The notes: generated by a model from the letters alone, not told the origin. A DNA stretch of 64,000 bases from Amycolatopsis mediterranei (GCF_026017845.1 NZ_CP100416.1:9174334-9238333); one strand, 5' to 3'. Positions 32,740 through 42,175 are shown, counted from the first letter of the stretch. Made by a program: numbers and translations.

Positions 32740-33983
32740 GCACCGAGTCCGCACCGGCTCCCACGAGCACCGCGGAATCGCCGTGGCCGGTCCGGACCGT
32801 CGCGCGCAAGATCGGCGACTGGATCCACCGGCTCGGCGCCGTCTGGGTCGAGGGCCAGGTCACCCAGGTCAGCTCCCGGCCCAACACCCAGACCGCGTTC
32901 TTGACCCTGCGCGATCCTTCGGCGGACGTCTCGATGTCCGTCACCTGCCCGAACTGGCTGATCCGCGAGATGGAGCCGCCGCTGCGGGAGGGCGCGAGCG
33001 TGGTCGTGCACGCGAAGCCGTCGTACTTCTTCGGCCGCGGCACGATCAGCCTGCGCGCCGACCAGATCCGCGCGGTCGGCATCGGTGAGCTGCTGGCCCG
33101 GATCGAACGCCTGAAGAAGCTGCTGACCGCCGAAGGCCTCTTCTCGGCCCAGCGCAAGCGGCCGATCCCGTTCCTGCCGAAGGGCGTCGGGCTGATCACC
33201 GGCCGCGCGTCGGCGGCCGAGCGGGACGTCCTGGCCAACGCGCAGGGGCGGTGGCCGCACGTCCGGATCAAGGTGCTCAACACGGCCGTGCAGGGCTCGC
33301 AGGCGGTGCCGCAGGTCATGCGCGCGCTGCGGATCTTCGACGCAGACCCCGACATCGACGTCATCGTCATCGCCCGCGGCGGCGGCAGCGTCGAGGACCT
33401 GCTGCCGTTCTCCGACGAAGCGCTCTGCCGCGCGGTGTCGGCCACGGGCACGCCGGTGGTCAGTGCCATCGGGCACGAACCGGACACCCCGCTGCTCGAC
33501 TACGTCGCCGACCTGCGCTGTTCGACGCCGACCGACGCCGGCAAGCGGATCGTCCCGGACCTGCGCGAGGAGACCGAACGCGTCCGGCAGATGCGTGACC
33601 GCGGCCGCCGGGCGCTGCACGGCTGGGTCGACACCCAGGCACGGCTGCTCAACCAGATCCGCAGCCGCCCGGCGCTGGCCGACCCGCTCGGCCCGGTCCA
33701 GCGTCGCCAGGACGACGTCGACGTCCACCGCGAACGCGCCCGCCGCGCCATGCTGAGCCTGCTGGCCAAGGACCAGGCCGAGGTCGCGAACGCGCGGGCC
33801 CGGCTCACCGCGCTCGGACCGGCCGCGACGCTGGCCCGCGGGTACGCGGTCGTGCAGTTCGTCGACGCCGAAGGCAACCTCCAGGTACTCCGCTCCGTCT
33901 CCGAAGTCGAGGCCGGTGCCCAGCTGCGCGTGCGGGTGGGCGACGGCGCGATCAAGGCGGTGGCGGAAGGAGAGCAGGGGTGA
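32736..33983 (+). CDS. xseA: exodeoxyribonuclease VII large subunit
   Basis: A 415-aa protein. N-terminal OB fold ('WVEGQVTQVSSRPNTQTAFL', about 36-55), catalytic domain with 'PKGVGLITGRASAAERDV', 'VIVIARGGGSVEDLLPFSDE' and 'PVVSAIGHEPDTPLLDYVAD' (about 140-255), then coiled-coil and C-terminal 'LARGYAVV'. GTG at 32736 overlaps the upstream stop (GTGA). Degrades single-stranded DNA with XseB. An extra gene lies between it and xseB. Confidence 0.96.
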   Translation: MSTESAPAPTSTAESPWPVRTVARKIGDWIHRLGAVWVEGQVTQVSSRPNTQTAFLTLRDPSADVSMSVTCPNWLIREMEPPLREGASVVVHAKPSYFFGRGTISLRADQIRAVGIGELLARIERLKKLLTAEGLFSAQRKRPIPFLPKGVGLITGRASAAERDVLANAQGRWPHVRIKVLNTAVQGSQAVPQVMRALRIFDADPDIDVIVIARGGGSVEDLLPFSDEALCRAVSATGTPVVSAIGHEPDTPLLDYVADLRCSTPTDAGKRIVPDLREETERVRQMRDRGRRALHGWVDTQARLLNQIRSRPALADPLGPVQRRQDDVDVHRERARRAMLSLLAKDQAEVANARARLTALGPAATLARGYAVVQFVDAEGNLQVLRSVSEVEAGAQLRVRVGDGAIKAVAEGEQG

Positions 33984-34384
33984 AGGTGACGTTCCTCCCG
34001 CTCACCGTGGACGCGGCCAGGAGGCTCGGCGCGCGGCCGCTGCTGGACCAGGCGGTGCGCACCGACCGGGCCGCCGCCGAGTGCTGGACGGCCCTGCTCG
34101 CCGGCTGCGGCACCGCCGCCCGCCGCGACCTCGGGCCGCAGCTGCGGCGGCTGTCCGAGGCGACGTCGATGCAGGTCGGTTCGCGCTGGTGGTTCGCCGA
34201 GGGCGCGGGGCACCGGCGGCGGGTGGCCGGGGCGCAGGAGAACCTCGAAGAGGCGATCGCGGAGGGTGACGGGCAGGAGTTCGCGCTGGCGTTCGTCGGG
34301 TACGACCACGCGATGGCCAGCGCGGTAGTGTGCGCGAACAGCGCCCACCCGTCAGCCCGGAAGGTCGGAGAACACCGAGCGTGA
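33980..34384 (+). CDS. uncharacterised 134-aa protein between xseA and xseB
   Basis: GTG at 33980 overlaps the xseA stop by 4 bases and its own stop overlaps the xseB start by 4 bases, so all three are coupled. The chain is helical and Ala/Arg-rich: 'VDAARRLGARPLLDQAVRTD', 'AECWTALLAGC', 'WWFAEGAGHRRRVAGAQENL', 'FALAFVGYDHAMASAVVCAN'. No family recognised. Coding is supported by the clean overlaps and by matching codon bias. Could modulate exonuclease VII or be an unrelated insertion. Confidence 0.7.
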   Translation: MKVTFLPLTVDAARRLGARPLLDQAVRTDRAAAECWTALLAGCGTAARRDLGPQLRRLSEATSMQVGSRWWFAEGAGHRRRVAGAQENLEEAIAEGDGQEFALAFVGYDHAMASAVVCANSAHPSARKVGEHRA

Positions 34385-34602
34385 GTGAAGCAGCCAGCGA
34401 GGAACTCGGGTACGAGCAGGCGCGCGACCGCCTCGTCGAGGTCGTCCGCGAGCTCGAGGCCGGCGGCCTGTCCCTCGAGCAGTCGCTCGCGTTGTGGGAG
34501 AAGGGCGAGAAGCTCGCGAAGGTTTGTGAGCGTCACCTCGAAGGCGCCCGCGAGCGGATCGAAGCCGCCCTCGCGTCCGTGGAGGACGACTCCGAACAGT
34601 GA
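34381..34602 (+). CDS. xseB: exodeoxyribonuclease VII small subunit
   Basis: A 73-aa protein. GTG at 34381 inside the upstream stop. 'LGYEQARDRLVEVVRELEAG' and 'LSLEQSLALWEKGEKLAKVC' are the XseB signature, forming two helices that stabilise XseA. Ends in an acidic tail. Same operon as xseA, separated by one inserted gene. Confidence 0.95.
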   Translation: MSEAASEELGYEQARDRLVEVVRELEAGGLSLEQSLALWEKGEKLAKVCERHLEGARERIEAALASVEDDSEQ

Positions 34603-34687
34603 GGTAGGCCATGCCGACGGTATCTGGAAACACGGCGGGTATCTGACAGACTGGCTACCCGCCAGTTCCACGATCCGGGAGGCACAG

Positions 34688-35737
34688 ATGCCCGCCGCAG
34701 ACAGTCGTCGTGAAGCGCCCGACCGCAACCTCGCGATGGAGCTGGTCCGGGTCACCGAAGCCGCCGCGATGGCCGCCGGCCGCTGGGTCGGCCGCGGCGA
34801 CAAGATCGGCGGCGACGGCGCGGCCGTCGACGCGATGCGCCAGCTCGTCTCGACCGTGTCGATGCGCGGGGTCGTGGTGATCGGCGAGGGCGAGAAGGAC
34901 GAAGCGCCCATGCTGTTCAACGGCGAAGAGGTCGGCAACGGCGACGGCCCGGACTGCGACGTCGCGGTCGACCCGGTCGACGGCACCACGCTGATGGCCA
35001 AGGGCATGCCGAACGCCCTCGCCGTGCTGGCGGTCGCCGAGCGCGGCGCGATGTTCGACCCGTCCGCGGTGTTCTACATGGAAAAGCTGGCCGTCGGGCC
35101 GGACGCGGCGGGCAAGGTCGAGCTCGGCGCCCCGATCGCGGAGAACATCCGCCGCGTCGCCAAGGCGAAGAACAGCAGCATCGGCGACGTCACCGTGTGC
35201 GTCCTGGACCGCCCCCGGCACGAACAGATCATCAAGGAGATCCGCGACGCCGGCGCGCGGATCCGGTTCATCTCCGACGGCGACGTCGCGGGCGCGATCG
35301 CCGCGGCCCGCCCGACCACCGGCGTCGACATGCTGATCGGCATCGGCGGCACCCCCGAGGGCATCATCGCGGCCTGCGCGATGAAGTGCCTCGGCGGCGA
35401 GCTGCAGGGCCGGCTGTGGCCGAAGGATGACGCCGAGCGCGAGAAGGCCCTCGCCGCCGGGCACGACCTCGACCGCGTGCTGCTGAACGACGACCTCGTG
35501 CGTGGCGACAACGTCTTCTTCTGCGCCACCGGCGTCACCGACGGCGACCTGCTGCGCGGCGTCCACTACCGCGAGGGCGGGGCGACGACGCAGTCCATCG
35601 TGATGCGGTCCAAGTCCGGGACCGTCAGAATGATCGACGGCTACCACCGGCTGAACAAGCTGCGGGCGTACTCCTCGGTCAACTTCGACGGCCACCTGGA
35701 CGCGCCCGACGACGACGTCGTGCCCCCGCTGCCCTAA
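34688..35737 (+). CDS. glpX: class II fructose-1,6-bisphosphatase
   Basis: A 349-aa GlpX enzyme of gluconeogenesis. ATG at 34688 with GGGAGG about 5 bases upstream. Metal/phosphate motifs: 'IGEGEKDEAPML' (about 75-87), 'VAVDPVDGTTLMAKGMPN' (about 100-118), 'FISDGDVAGAI' and 'GIGGTPEGIIAACAM'. In mycobacteria glpX (Rv1099c) is the essential FBPase and sits next to fum (Rv1098c); here two genes intervene. Followed closely by a secreted protease gene. Confidence 0.97.
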   Translation: MPAADSRREAPDRNLAMELVRVTEAAAMAAGRWVGRGDKIGGDGAAVDAMRQLVSTVSMRGVVVIGEGEKDEAPMLFNGEEVGNGDGPDCDVAVDPVDGTTLMAKGMPNALAVLAVAERGAMFDPSAVFYMEKLAVGPDAAGKVELGAPIAENIRRVAKAKNSSIGDVTVCVLDRPRHEQIIKEIRDAGARIRFISDGDVAGAIAAARPTTGVDMLIGIGGTPEGIIAACAMKCLGGELQGRLWPKDDAEREKALAAGHDLDRVLLNDDLVRGDNVFFCATGVTDGDLLRGVHYREGGATTQSIVMRSKSGTVRMIDGYHRLNKLRAYSSVNFDGHLDAPDDDVVPPLP

Positions 35738-35745
35738 GGAGCTCC

Positions 35746-36504
35746 GTGACCAGGCGACTACCGGCCTTGCCGGCCCTGCTGGCCCTGAGCCTCGTCCTGG
35801 TCCCCGGCACCGCCGCGGCCGCTCCCGCCGTCGTCGGGGGCGTGAACGCCGACCAGCCGTACCCCTTCGCGGTGTCGCTGCACTCCACGTCGGGGAAGCT
35901 GTTCTGCGCCGGCGCGCTGATCGCGCCCACCTGGGTGGTCACGGCCGCGCACTGCGCGTTCGGCAAGGCACCGGCCGACATCTCGCTGCGGATGGGCACG
36001 AACGACTCGGGCCAGGGCGGCGAAGTCGCACAGCCCGCCGAGATCGTCGTCAACCCGGCGTTCAACACGCAGAGCCCGGCGGGCGACATCGCGCTGCTGC
36101 GGCTGACCACGCCGGCCACCGCGGCGCCGATCGGGCTCGCGACGGCCGCGTCGCCGGGCACCGCGACCCGGATCCTCGGCTGGGGCCAGACCTGCCCGAA
36201 GGTGAACTGCGGCGAGCTCCCCACGACGCTGCAGCAGCTCGACACGCAGATCGTCGAAGGCACGAAGTGCACGTCGGTGTTCGACGGCACGGCCGAGCTG
36301 TGCACCGACAACCCGGGCGGCAAGTCCGGGGCGTGCTTCGGCGACTCCGGTGGCCCGGAGGTCGTGCGCGACGGCGACCACTGGCAGCTCGCCGGGGTCA
36401 CCAGCCGTCCGGGCAACAACGACCCGCAATGCGCGACGGCGCCGTCGATCTACACCTCTGTCGTCGCCTACGCGCCCTGGATCGCGGAGAAGACGAAGGC
36501 CTGA
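35746..36504 (+). CDS. secreted trypsin-like serine protease
   Basis: A 252-aa S1 family protease. GTG at 35746 with AAGGAG 4-8 bases upstream; signal peptide (residues 1-25, LLALSLVLVPGTAAAAPA). Mature protein begins VVGGVNADQPYPF. Catalytic triad: His in VTAAHC (about 67), Asp in GDIALL (about 114), Ser in CFGDSGGP (about 202). Six Cys can form three disulfides. Specificity pocket residue before the Ser region is 'SGACFGDSGGP', unlike the Asp of trypsin, so specificity is uncertain. Stop abuts the stop of the convergent reductase gene with no gap. Confidence 0.92.
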   Translation: MTRRLPALPALLALSLVLVPGTAAAAPAVVGGVNADQPYPFAVSLHSTSGKLFCAGALIAPTWVVTAAHCAFGKAPADISLRMGTNDSGQGGEVAQPAEIVVNPAFNTQSPAGDIALLRLTTPATAAPIGLATAASPGTATRILGWGQTCPKVNCGELPTTLQQLDTQIVEGTKCTSVFDGTAELCTDNPGGKSGACFGDSGGPEVVRDGDHWQLAGVTSRPGNNDPQCATAPSIYTSVVAYAPWIAEKTKA

Positions 36505-37494
36505 CTATTCGGCGTTGCTCGAGTGGCCCGGGAACAGGTGGGCGTCCGGGTCGAGCGCGACGGCGATGTTGTTGACGGCCGTCGCGGCCTCGCCGAAGCC
36601 GGTCGCGATCAGCTTCACCTTCCCCAGGTACGCGGCGACGTCGCCCGCGGCGTAGACGCGTTCCCGCGCGGTCGCCATGGTCGAGTCGACCGCGATGGCG
36701 CGGTGGTGGATTTCCAGGCCCCAGCTTTCGATCGGGCCCAAGTCGGCGGTGAACCCCAGCGCCGCGACGACCGCGTTGGCCGGGAGCCGCTCGTCGCCGG
36801 CGCCCTTGATCGAGACGTCGACGGCTTCGAGCGAGCCGTCGGGTGCTTCGACGAACCGCGTGACTTCGGCGTCGGTGATGATCCGGGTGCCGAGCTCGCG
36901 CGCCTGCCGGACGATCGACTCCGCGGCGCGGAACTTGGCGCGGCGGTGCACCAGCGTCACGCTCGCCGCCACCGGGTGCAGCGCGAGGATCCAGTCGAAC
37001 GCCGAGTCGCCGCCGCCGACGACCACGACGTGCTGCCCCGCGTGCGCCTGCAGCGAGGGCACGAAGTGGACCATGCCGCGGCCGAGCCAGCCGTCGCCGG
37101 CCGGCAGCGGGCGCGGGGTGAACTCGCCGATGCCCGCGGTGATCAGCACGGCGCGGGCCCGCAGCGTCTCGCCGCCGTCGAGGGTCAGCTCGACGCCGTC
37201 CCCGGCCGGCGCCAGCTTTTCGGCCTTGCGCCCCAGCAGGTACTTCGGCTTGAACGGCGCGGCCTGCTTCACCAGGCCCTCGACCAGATCGCGGCCGCGG
37301 ACCTCGGCGAACCCGCCGACGTCGTAGATCATCTTCTCCGGGTACATCGCGGTCACCTGGCCGCCGGGCTCGGGCAGCGAATCGACCACCGCCATCGAAA
37401 GGCCGCGGAACCCGGCGTAGTAGGCGGCGAACAGGCCCGTCGGGCCCGCACCGATGATCACGAGGTCGTGGGCATCCCCGGCAACGTCAGTCAT
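36505..37494 (-). CDS. ferredoxin/flavodoxin-NADP+ reductase, thioredoxin-reductase-like (YumC type)
   Basis: A 329-aa flavoprotein. ATG at 37494. FAD motif 'VIIGAGPTGLFAAYYAGFRG' (about 12-31), NADPH motif 'HVVVVGGGDSAFDW' (about 158-171) and 'YAAGDVAAYLGKVKLIATGF' near 285. The redox CxxC of thioredoxin reductase is absent, which places it in the FNR (YumC) group. Supplies or accepts electrons for ferredoxin-dependent enzymes such as IspH or P450s. Confidence 0.92.
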   Translation of the reverse strand: MTDVAGDAHDLVIIGAGPTGLFAAYYAGFRGLSMAVVDSLPEPGGQVTAMYPEKMIYDVGGFAEVRGRDLVEGLVKQAAPFKPKYLLGRKAEKLAPAGDGVELTLDGGETLRARAVLITAGIGEFTPRPLPAGDGWLGRGMVHFVPSLQAHAGQHVVVVGGGDSAFDWILALHPVAASVTLVHRRAKFRAAESIVRQARELGTRIITDAEVTRFVEAPDGSLEAVDVSIKGAGDERLPANAVVAALGFTADLGPIESWGLEIHHRAIAVDSTMATARERVYAAGDVAAYLGKVKLIATGFGEAATAVNNIAVALDPDAHLFPGHSSNAE

Positions 37495-37616
37495 GCTCGC
37501 TCCAGCCAGTGGTGGATGGCGGTGATCGAGAACACACCCGATCCTAGCGGCGCGCGCCGCCGAGGGTGGGCGACGCCACCACGCGGTCACGCGCGAAGAG
37601 GGCCAGAATCGGTGTC

Positions 37617-39014
37617 ATGGCTGATCAGGAATACCGGATCGAACACGACACCATGGGCGAGGTCCGCGTGCCTGCCGACGCGCTCTACCGCGCGCAGACC
37701 CAGCGGGCCGTCGAGAACTTCCCCATCTCCGGCCGGGGCCTGGAGCGCGCCCAGATCCGCGCGCTCGGCCTGCTCAAGGCCGCCGCCGCGCGCGTGAACC
37801 TCAAGCTGGGCGTGCTCGACGCCGACGTCGCGGACGCCATCGCGGCCGCCGCGGACGAGGTCGCCGCCGGCGCCCACGACGCGCACTTCCCGATCGACGT
37901 CTTCCAGACCGGGTCCGGGACGTCGTCGAACATGAACGCCAACGAGGTCATCGCGACGCTCGCCTCCCGCGCCCTCGGCCGGGACGTGCACCCGAACGAC
38001 CACGTCAACGCGTCGCAGTCGTCGAACGACACCTTCCCGACGACCATCCACGTCGCCGCGACCGAAGCCGTCGTCAAGGACGTCATCCCGGCGCTGGAGT
38101 ACCTCGCCGGCGCCATCGAGGTGCGCGCCGCCGAGTGGACCGACGTCGTGAAGTCCGGCCGCACGCACCTGATGGACGCCGTGCCGATCACGCTCGGCCA
38201 GGAGGCGGGCGCGTGGGCGTCGCAGGTCCGCTACGGCGTCGAACGGCTGAAGTCGGGCCTGCCGCGGCTGGGCGAGCTGCCGATCGGCGGCACGGCCGTC
38301 GGGTCGGGCCTGAACGCGCCGGACGGCTTCGGCTCGTCGGTCGCCGCGGAACTCGCCACGGTCACCGGGCTGCCGCTGACCGAGGCCCGCGACCACTTCG
38401 AGGCGCAGGCGACCCAGGACAGCGTCGTCGAGACGTCCGGGCACCTGCGCACGGTCGCCGTGTCGCTGAACAAGATCGCCAACGACCTGCGCTGGCTGGG
38501 TTCCGGCCCGCGCACCGGCCTGGCCGAGCTGGCGCTGCCGGACCTGCAGCCGGGCTCGTCGATCATGCCCGGCAAGGTGAACCCGGTGATCCCGGAGGCG
38601 ACGCTGCAGGTGGTCGCGCAGGTGATCGGCAACGACGCGGCCGTCGCTTTCGCCGGCGCCGCGGGCAACTTCCAGCTGAACGTCAACCTGCCCGTGATCG
38701 CCCGGAACGTCCTCGAATCGGCGCGGTTGCTCGCGGCCGTTTCGCGGCTGCTGGCGGACAAGGTGTTCGCCGGCATCACGGCGAACACCGAACGCACGCG
38801 GACCTACGCCGAAGGCTCGCCGTCGATCGTGACGCCGTTGAACAAGTACATCGGCTACGAAGAAGCGGCCGTGGTCGCGAAGCAGGCGTTGAAGGAGCTG
38901 AAGACGATCCGCGAAGTCGTCATCGAACGCGGTTACGTGAAGGACGGCAAGCTCACCGAGGAGCAGCTCGACGAGGCCCTCGACGTGCTGCGCATGGCCC
39001 GCGGCGGCAAATGA
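37617..39014 (+). CDS. fumC: class II fumarate hydratase
   Basis: A 465-aa TCA-cycle enzyme. ATG at 37617 opens MADQEYRIEHDTMGEVRVPA. Signature 'GSSIMPGKVNPVIPE' (about 316-330), 'FQTGSGTSSNMNANEVIA', 'GRTHLMDAVPITLGQE' with active-site His, and 'NASQSSNDTFPT' are all intact. No strong ribosome-binding site; CAGAAT 7 bases before the ATG suggests a leaderless transcript. Overlaps the following regulator gene by 4 bases. Confidence 0.97.
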   Translation: MADQEYRIEHDTMGEVRVPADALYRAQTQRAVENFPISGRGLERAQIRALGLLKAAAARVNLKLGVLDADVADAIAAAADEVAAGAHDAHFPIDVFQTGSGTSSNMNANEVIATLASRALGRDVHPNDHVNASQSSNDTFPTTIHVAATEAVVKDVIPALEYLAGAIEVRAAEWTDVVKSGRTHLMDAVPITLGQEAGAWASQVRYGVERLKSGLPRLGELPIGGTAVGSGLNAPDGFGSSVAAELATVTGLPLTEARDHFEAQATQDSVVETSGHLRTVAVSLNKIANDLRWLGSGPRTGLAELALPDLQPGSSIMPGKVNPVIPEATLQVVAQVIGNDAAVAFAGAAGNFQLNVNLPVIARNVLESARLLAAVSRLLADKVFAGITANTERTRTYAEGSPSIVTPLNKYIGYEEAAVVAKQALKELKTIREVVIERGYVKDGKLTEEQLDEALDVLRMARGGK

Positions 39015-39865
39015 TGAGTGACGCTGCCGAGCTGGGCGCCTTCCTGAAGGCGCGGCGCGCCGCGCTGGATCCCGCCGACCTCGGCCTGCCGCCCGGGGTC
39101 ACCCAGCGGCGGGTCAAGGGCCTGCGCCGGGAGGAACTGGCGCAGCTGGCCGGCATCAGCGTCGACTACTACACGCGGCTGGAGCAGGGGCGCGCGAAGA
39201 ACGTCTCGGAGGCGATCCTCGGCGCGCTCGCCCGCGCGCTGCGCCTCGACGCCGGCGAGGAGTCCTACCTGCGCAACCTCGCCGCGCCGAAGCGCCGGGA
39301 GAAGAGCGCGCCGCAGCGGGTCCGGCCCGAGCTGCAGCACCTGCTGGACGCCGTGCAGACGCCCGCGTTCGTCTTCGGCCGGTACCTGGACGTGCTGGCC
39401 TGGAACGCCCTCGGCGGCGCGGTGTCGTTCGACTTCGGCCGGCTCGAAGAGCGCAGCATGCCGAAGCTCGTCTTCACCGACGAACGCGCGAAGCAGCTGC
39501 ACCCGGAGTGGGACGCGGTGTGCCGCGACGTCGTCGCCAACCTGCGCGCCGAGCGCGGCAAACACCCCGATGACCCGCACTTCGCCCGGCTGGCCGGCGA
39601 GCTTTCGGTGGCGAGCGAGCGGTTCCGGGAGCTGTGGGCCGAGCACGCGGTCCAGGAGAAGGCCCGCGGCTGGAAGCTGATCATGAACCCCGTGGTCGGC
39701 GAGCTGCGGCTGCGGTACGAGACGCTGCGCCTGCCCGACGACCCGGATCAGGGCCTGGTGATGTACCACGCCGAGCCCGGCTCGGCGAGCGAACGCGCGC
39801 TCGGCTTGCTGGCCAGCTGGATCGCCGAAGCCCCGTTGACCAGGGCAAACTTTCCGTCGCTCTGA
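39011..39865 (+). CDS. XRE-family regulator with MmyB-like ligand domain
   Basis: A 284-aa protein. Residues 8-75 form a Cro/CI helix-turn-helix ('RRVKGLRREELAQLAGISVD' then 'YYTRLEQGRAKNVSE'); residues about 110-275 are the MmyB-like, PAS-like domain ('YLDVLAWNALGGA', 'WKLIMNPVVGELRLRYETLR') that can bind a fatty-acid-like ligand in this family. Its ATG overlaps the fumC stop by 4 bases (another ATG at 39014). Regulation of a neighbour is possible but no operator was found. Confidence 0.9.
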   Translation: MMSDAAELGAFLKARRAALDPADLGLPPGVTQRRVKGLRREELAQLAGISVDYYTRLEQGRAKNVSEAILGALARALRLDAGEESYLRNLAAPKRREKSAPQRVRPELQHLLDAVQTPAFVFGRYLDVLAWNALGGAVSFDFGRLEERSMPKLVFTDERAKQLHPEWDAVCRDVVANLRAERGKHPDDPHFARLAGELSVASERFRELWAEHAVQEKARGWKLIMNPVVGELRLRYETLRLPDDPDQGLVMYHAEPGSASERALGLLASWIAEAPLTRANFPSL

Positions 39866-39896
39866 AATTGTCGGTGGTCCGGGTCATGATGTCCGG

Positions 39897-41429
39897 GTGT
39901 TGCTGAGCGAGTTGGTCCGCGCGTCCGCCGAACTGGCGGCGACCAGGTCCAGGAAGGCGAAGATCGCCCTCCTGGCCGAACTGCTGCGCGCGGCGGAGAT
40001 CGCCGAGCTGCCCACGGTGATCGCGTACCTGACCGGGCAAACGGCGCAGGACAGGCTGGGTGCGGGCTGGCGCACCCTCGCCGCGTTGGGCGCCGGCGCC
40101 GCGGCCGGACCGGTGGCCTCGGTGCTGGAGGTGGACGCGGCGCTGACCGCGGCGGCCGGTGTCGCGGCCGGCACGGGCTCGTCGACGCGCCGGCAGGAAG
40201 TGCTGCGGGCGTTGTTCGAGCGGCTGACGAAGGACGAGCAGCAGTTCCTGTTCCGGCTGGTCACCGGCGAACTGCGGCAGGGCGCGCTGGAGGGCGTGAT
40301 GGTCGACGCCATCGCGGCCGCGGCCGAGGTGCCTGCCGAGGACGTGCGGCGGGCCTTCATGCTGTCCGGGAAGCTCGGCGTCACCGGGGTCGCGGCGATG
40401 ACCGGCGGGCAGGCCGCGCTGGCGGAGTTCCGGCTCACGCTCGGCACGCCGATCAAGCCGATGCTGGCGTCGCCGGCGGAGTCGCTGGACGAGGCCGTCG
40501 CCGAGCACGCGGAGGCGATCGTCGAGTACAAAATGGACGGTGCGCGGATCCAGGTGCACCGCCAGGGCGACGAGGTGCACGTCTGGACGCGGACGCTGCG
40601 CGAGATCACCGGCAGCGTGCAGGAACTGGTGGACCTCGTGCGGGCGCTGCCGTGCGAGTCGGTGGTGCTCGACGGCGAAACCCTGGCGCTGACCGACGCC
40701 GGGCGGCCGCGGCCGTTCCAGGACACGATGAGCCGGTTCGGCAGCACCCGCGAGGAACAGGTCAAGGCGCTGCTGCTGCGGCCGTACTTCTTCGACTGCC
40801 TGCACCTCGACGGCGTCGACCTGCTGGACGCGCCGCTGTCGGAGCGCAACGCGGCGCTGCGCAAGGTCGCCGGGGCGCACGTGATCCCCGGCGAGGTGGG
40901 CACCGCGGGCGCGGCCGCCGTGCTGGAGGCGGCGATGGAAGCGGGCCACGAAGGGGTGATGGTCAAGGACCTGGCGGCGCCGTACGCGGCCGGGCGGCGC
41001 GGGCGGGCGTGGCTGAAGGTCAAGCCGGTGCACACGATCGACCTGGTGGTGCTGGCGGCGGAGTGGGGCCACGGCCGGCGCACCGGCACGTTGTCGAACC
41101 TGCACCTGGGCGCCCGCGACCCGGACGGCGGCCCGCCGATCATGGTGGGCAAGACGTTCAAGGGCATGACCGACGAGCTGCTGGCGTGGCAGACCCGGAC
41201 GTTCCAGGAGATCGAGACCCACCGCGACGAGTGGACGGTGTACGTCCGGCCGGAGGTCGTGGTGGAGATCGAGCTGGACAGCGCGCAGGTGAGCACGCGT
41301 TACCCGGGCGGTCTGGCGCTGCGGTTCGCCCGGGTGGTCCGCTACCGGCCGGACAAGGACCCGGCCGACGCGGACACGATCGACACGGTCCGCGGCCTGC
41401 TGCACGGCGACCGTTCGGAAGGGAGCTGA
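39897..41429 (+). CDS. ligB: ATP-dependent DNA ligase (mycobacterial LigB-like)
   Basis: A 510-aa ligase. Residues 1-200 are the alpha-helical DNA-binding domain; the adenylation domain has motif I 'EYKMDGARIQVH' with the reactive Lys near residue 208, motif III 'VVLDGETLAL', motif IIIa 'FFDCLHLDG', motif IV 'EGVMVKDL' and motif V 'WLKVKPVHTIDLVV'. An OB domain follows and ends 'RFARVVRYRPDKDPADADT'. Architecture and length match Rv3062 (LigB), a non-essential nick-sealing enzyme distinct from NAD+-dependent LigA. Confidence 0.93.
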   Translation: MLLSELVRASAELAATRSRKAKIALLAELLRAAEIAELPTVIAYLTGQTAQDRLGAGWRTLAALGAGAAAGPVASVLEVDAALTAAAGVAAGTGSSTRRQEVLRALFERLTKDEQQFLFRLVTGELRQGALEGVMVDAIAAAAEVPAEDVRRAFMLSGKLGVTGVAAMTGGQAALAEFRLTLGTPIKPMLASPAESLDEAVAEHAEAIVEYKMDGARIQVHRQGDEVHVWTRTLREITGSVQELVDLVRALPCESVVLDGETLALTDAGRPRPFQDTMSRFGSTREEQVKALLLRPYFFDCLHLDGVDLLDAPLSERNAALRKVAGAHVIPGEVGTAGAAAVLEAAMEAGHEGVMVKDLAAPYAAGRRGRAWLKVKPVHTIDLVVLAAEWGHGRRTGTLSNLHLGARDPDGGPPIMVGKTFKGMTDELLAWQTRTFQEIETHRDEWTVYVRPEVVVEIELDSAQVSTRYPGGLALRFARVVRYRPDKDPADADTIDTVRGLLHGDRSEGS

Positions 41430-41643
41430 CGCAACGACAGACGAAAGTCGCTGGTGCCCGCTGTTCCCGCGGACCAGAGTGGAGGGTGTCGGCGCGTCCC
41501 GGGATGCGCTCGGCCGATCAGACGTGCGCCGGGGCCGGATTTGACGAGAATTTTGCCGACACAACCCACGGCGCAGAATCCCTAAAGTGCGCTCCTTCAC
41601 AAGGTTCCCGCTCACTTCCCGAGCGGTCATGGAGGAGCACTCA

Positions 41644-42084
41644 GTGGTCAGCAAGGAACAGATGAAGACGGCCATCCACGCCGCCTTCGACGGAGCCGTC
41701 GCCGACGGGGCGAGCTACACCAAGGTGTACGCCGCGGAGATCAGGCAGAAGAACTACCTGGTCTTCCGGACCACCTCGGTCGCCAACTTCGCCCTGGGCT
41801 TCAAGCCGGGGCAGACCGATCTCGTCCTCGTTCCGCTCGAGGAGAAGAACGGCACCGTCACGGCGGGCACGCCGCTGACGATCAACGACGCCAACCGGGC
41901 TTCGGTCAAGAAGCGCGACCTGCAGGGCCGGTTCGTCATCAAGACGACCGACGGCCGGACGTTCCGGCTGAGCATCATCCCGTCCGTGACGAAGCTCGTG
42001 GCCGTCGCCTACCAGCTGCCGGTCGAGCAGAAGGCGGAGTACGAGGCCTTCGTCGCGCTCCGGGACTCGTTGCTCGCGGCGTGA
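41644..42084 (+). CDS. uncharacterised 146-aa beta-rich protein
   Basis: GTG at 41644 has GGAGC about 7 bases upstream and is preferred to two ATGs further up. Begins VVSKEQMKTAIHAAFDGAVA, followed by alternating short strands ('NYLVFRTTSVANFALGF', 'TDLVLVPLEE', 'GRFVIKTTDGRTFRLSIIP') and a C-terminal helix ('EYEAFVALRDSLLA'). The pattern would suit a PH-like or small beta-barrel fold, but no family is recognised. Cytoplasmic, no signal peptide. Upstream 210 bases contain no gene. Confidence 0.7.
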   Translation: MVSKEQMKTAIHAAFDGAVADGASYTKVYAAEIRQKNYLVFRTTSVANFALGFKPGQTDLVLVPLEEKNGTVTAGTPLTINDANRASVKKRDLQGRFVIKTTDGRTFRLSIIPSVTKLVAVAYQLPVEQKAEYEAFVALRDSLLAA

Positions 42085-42175
42085 TGACCGGTGCCCCGGT
42101 GCGGACGGCGCCGGGGCACGGCCGGTTCGCCGGGTCCACCGCCCTGTTTGTCCACAGTGGAGCTAAGCTCCGGCG

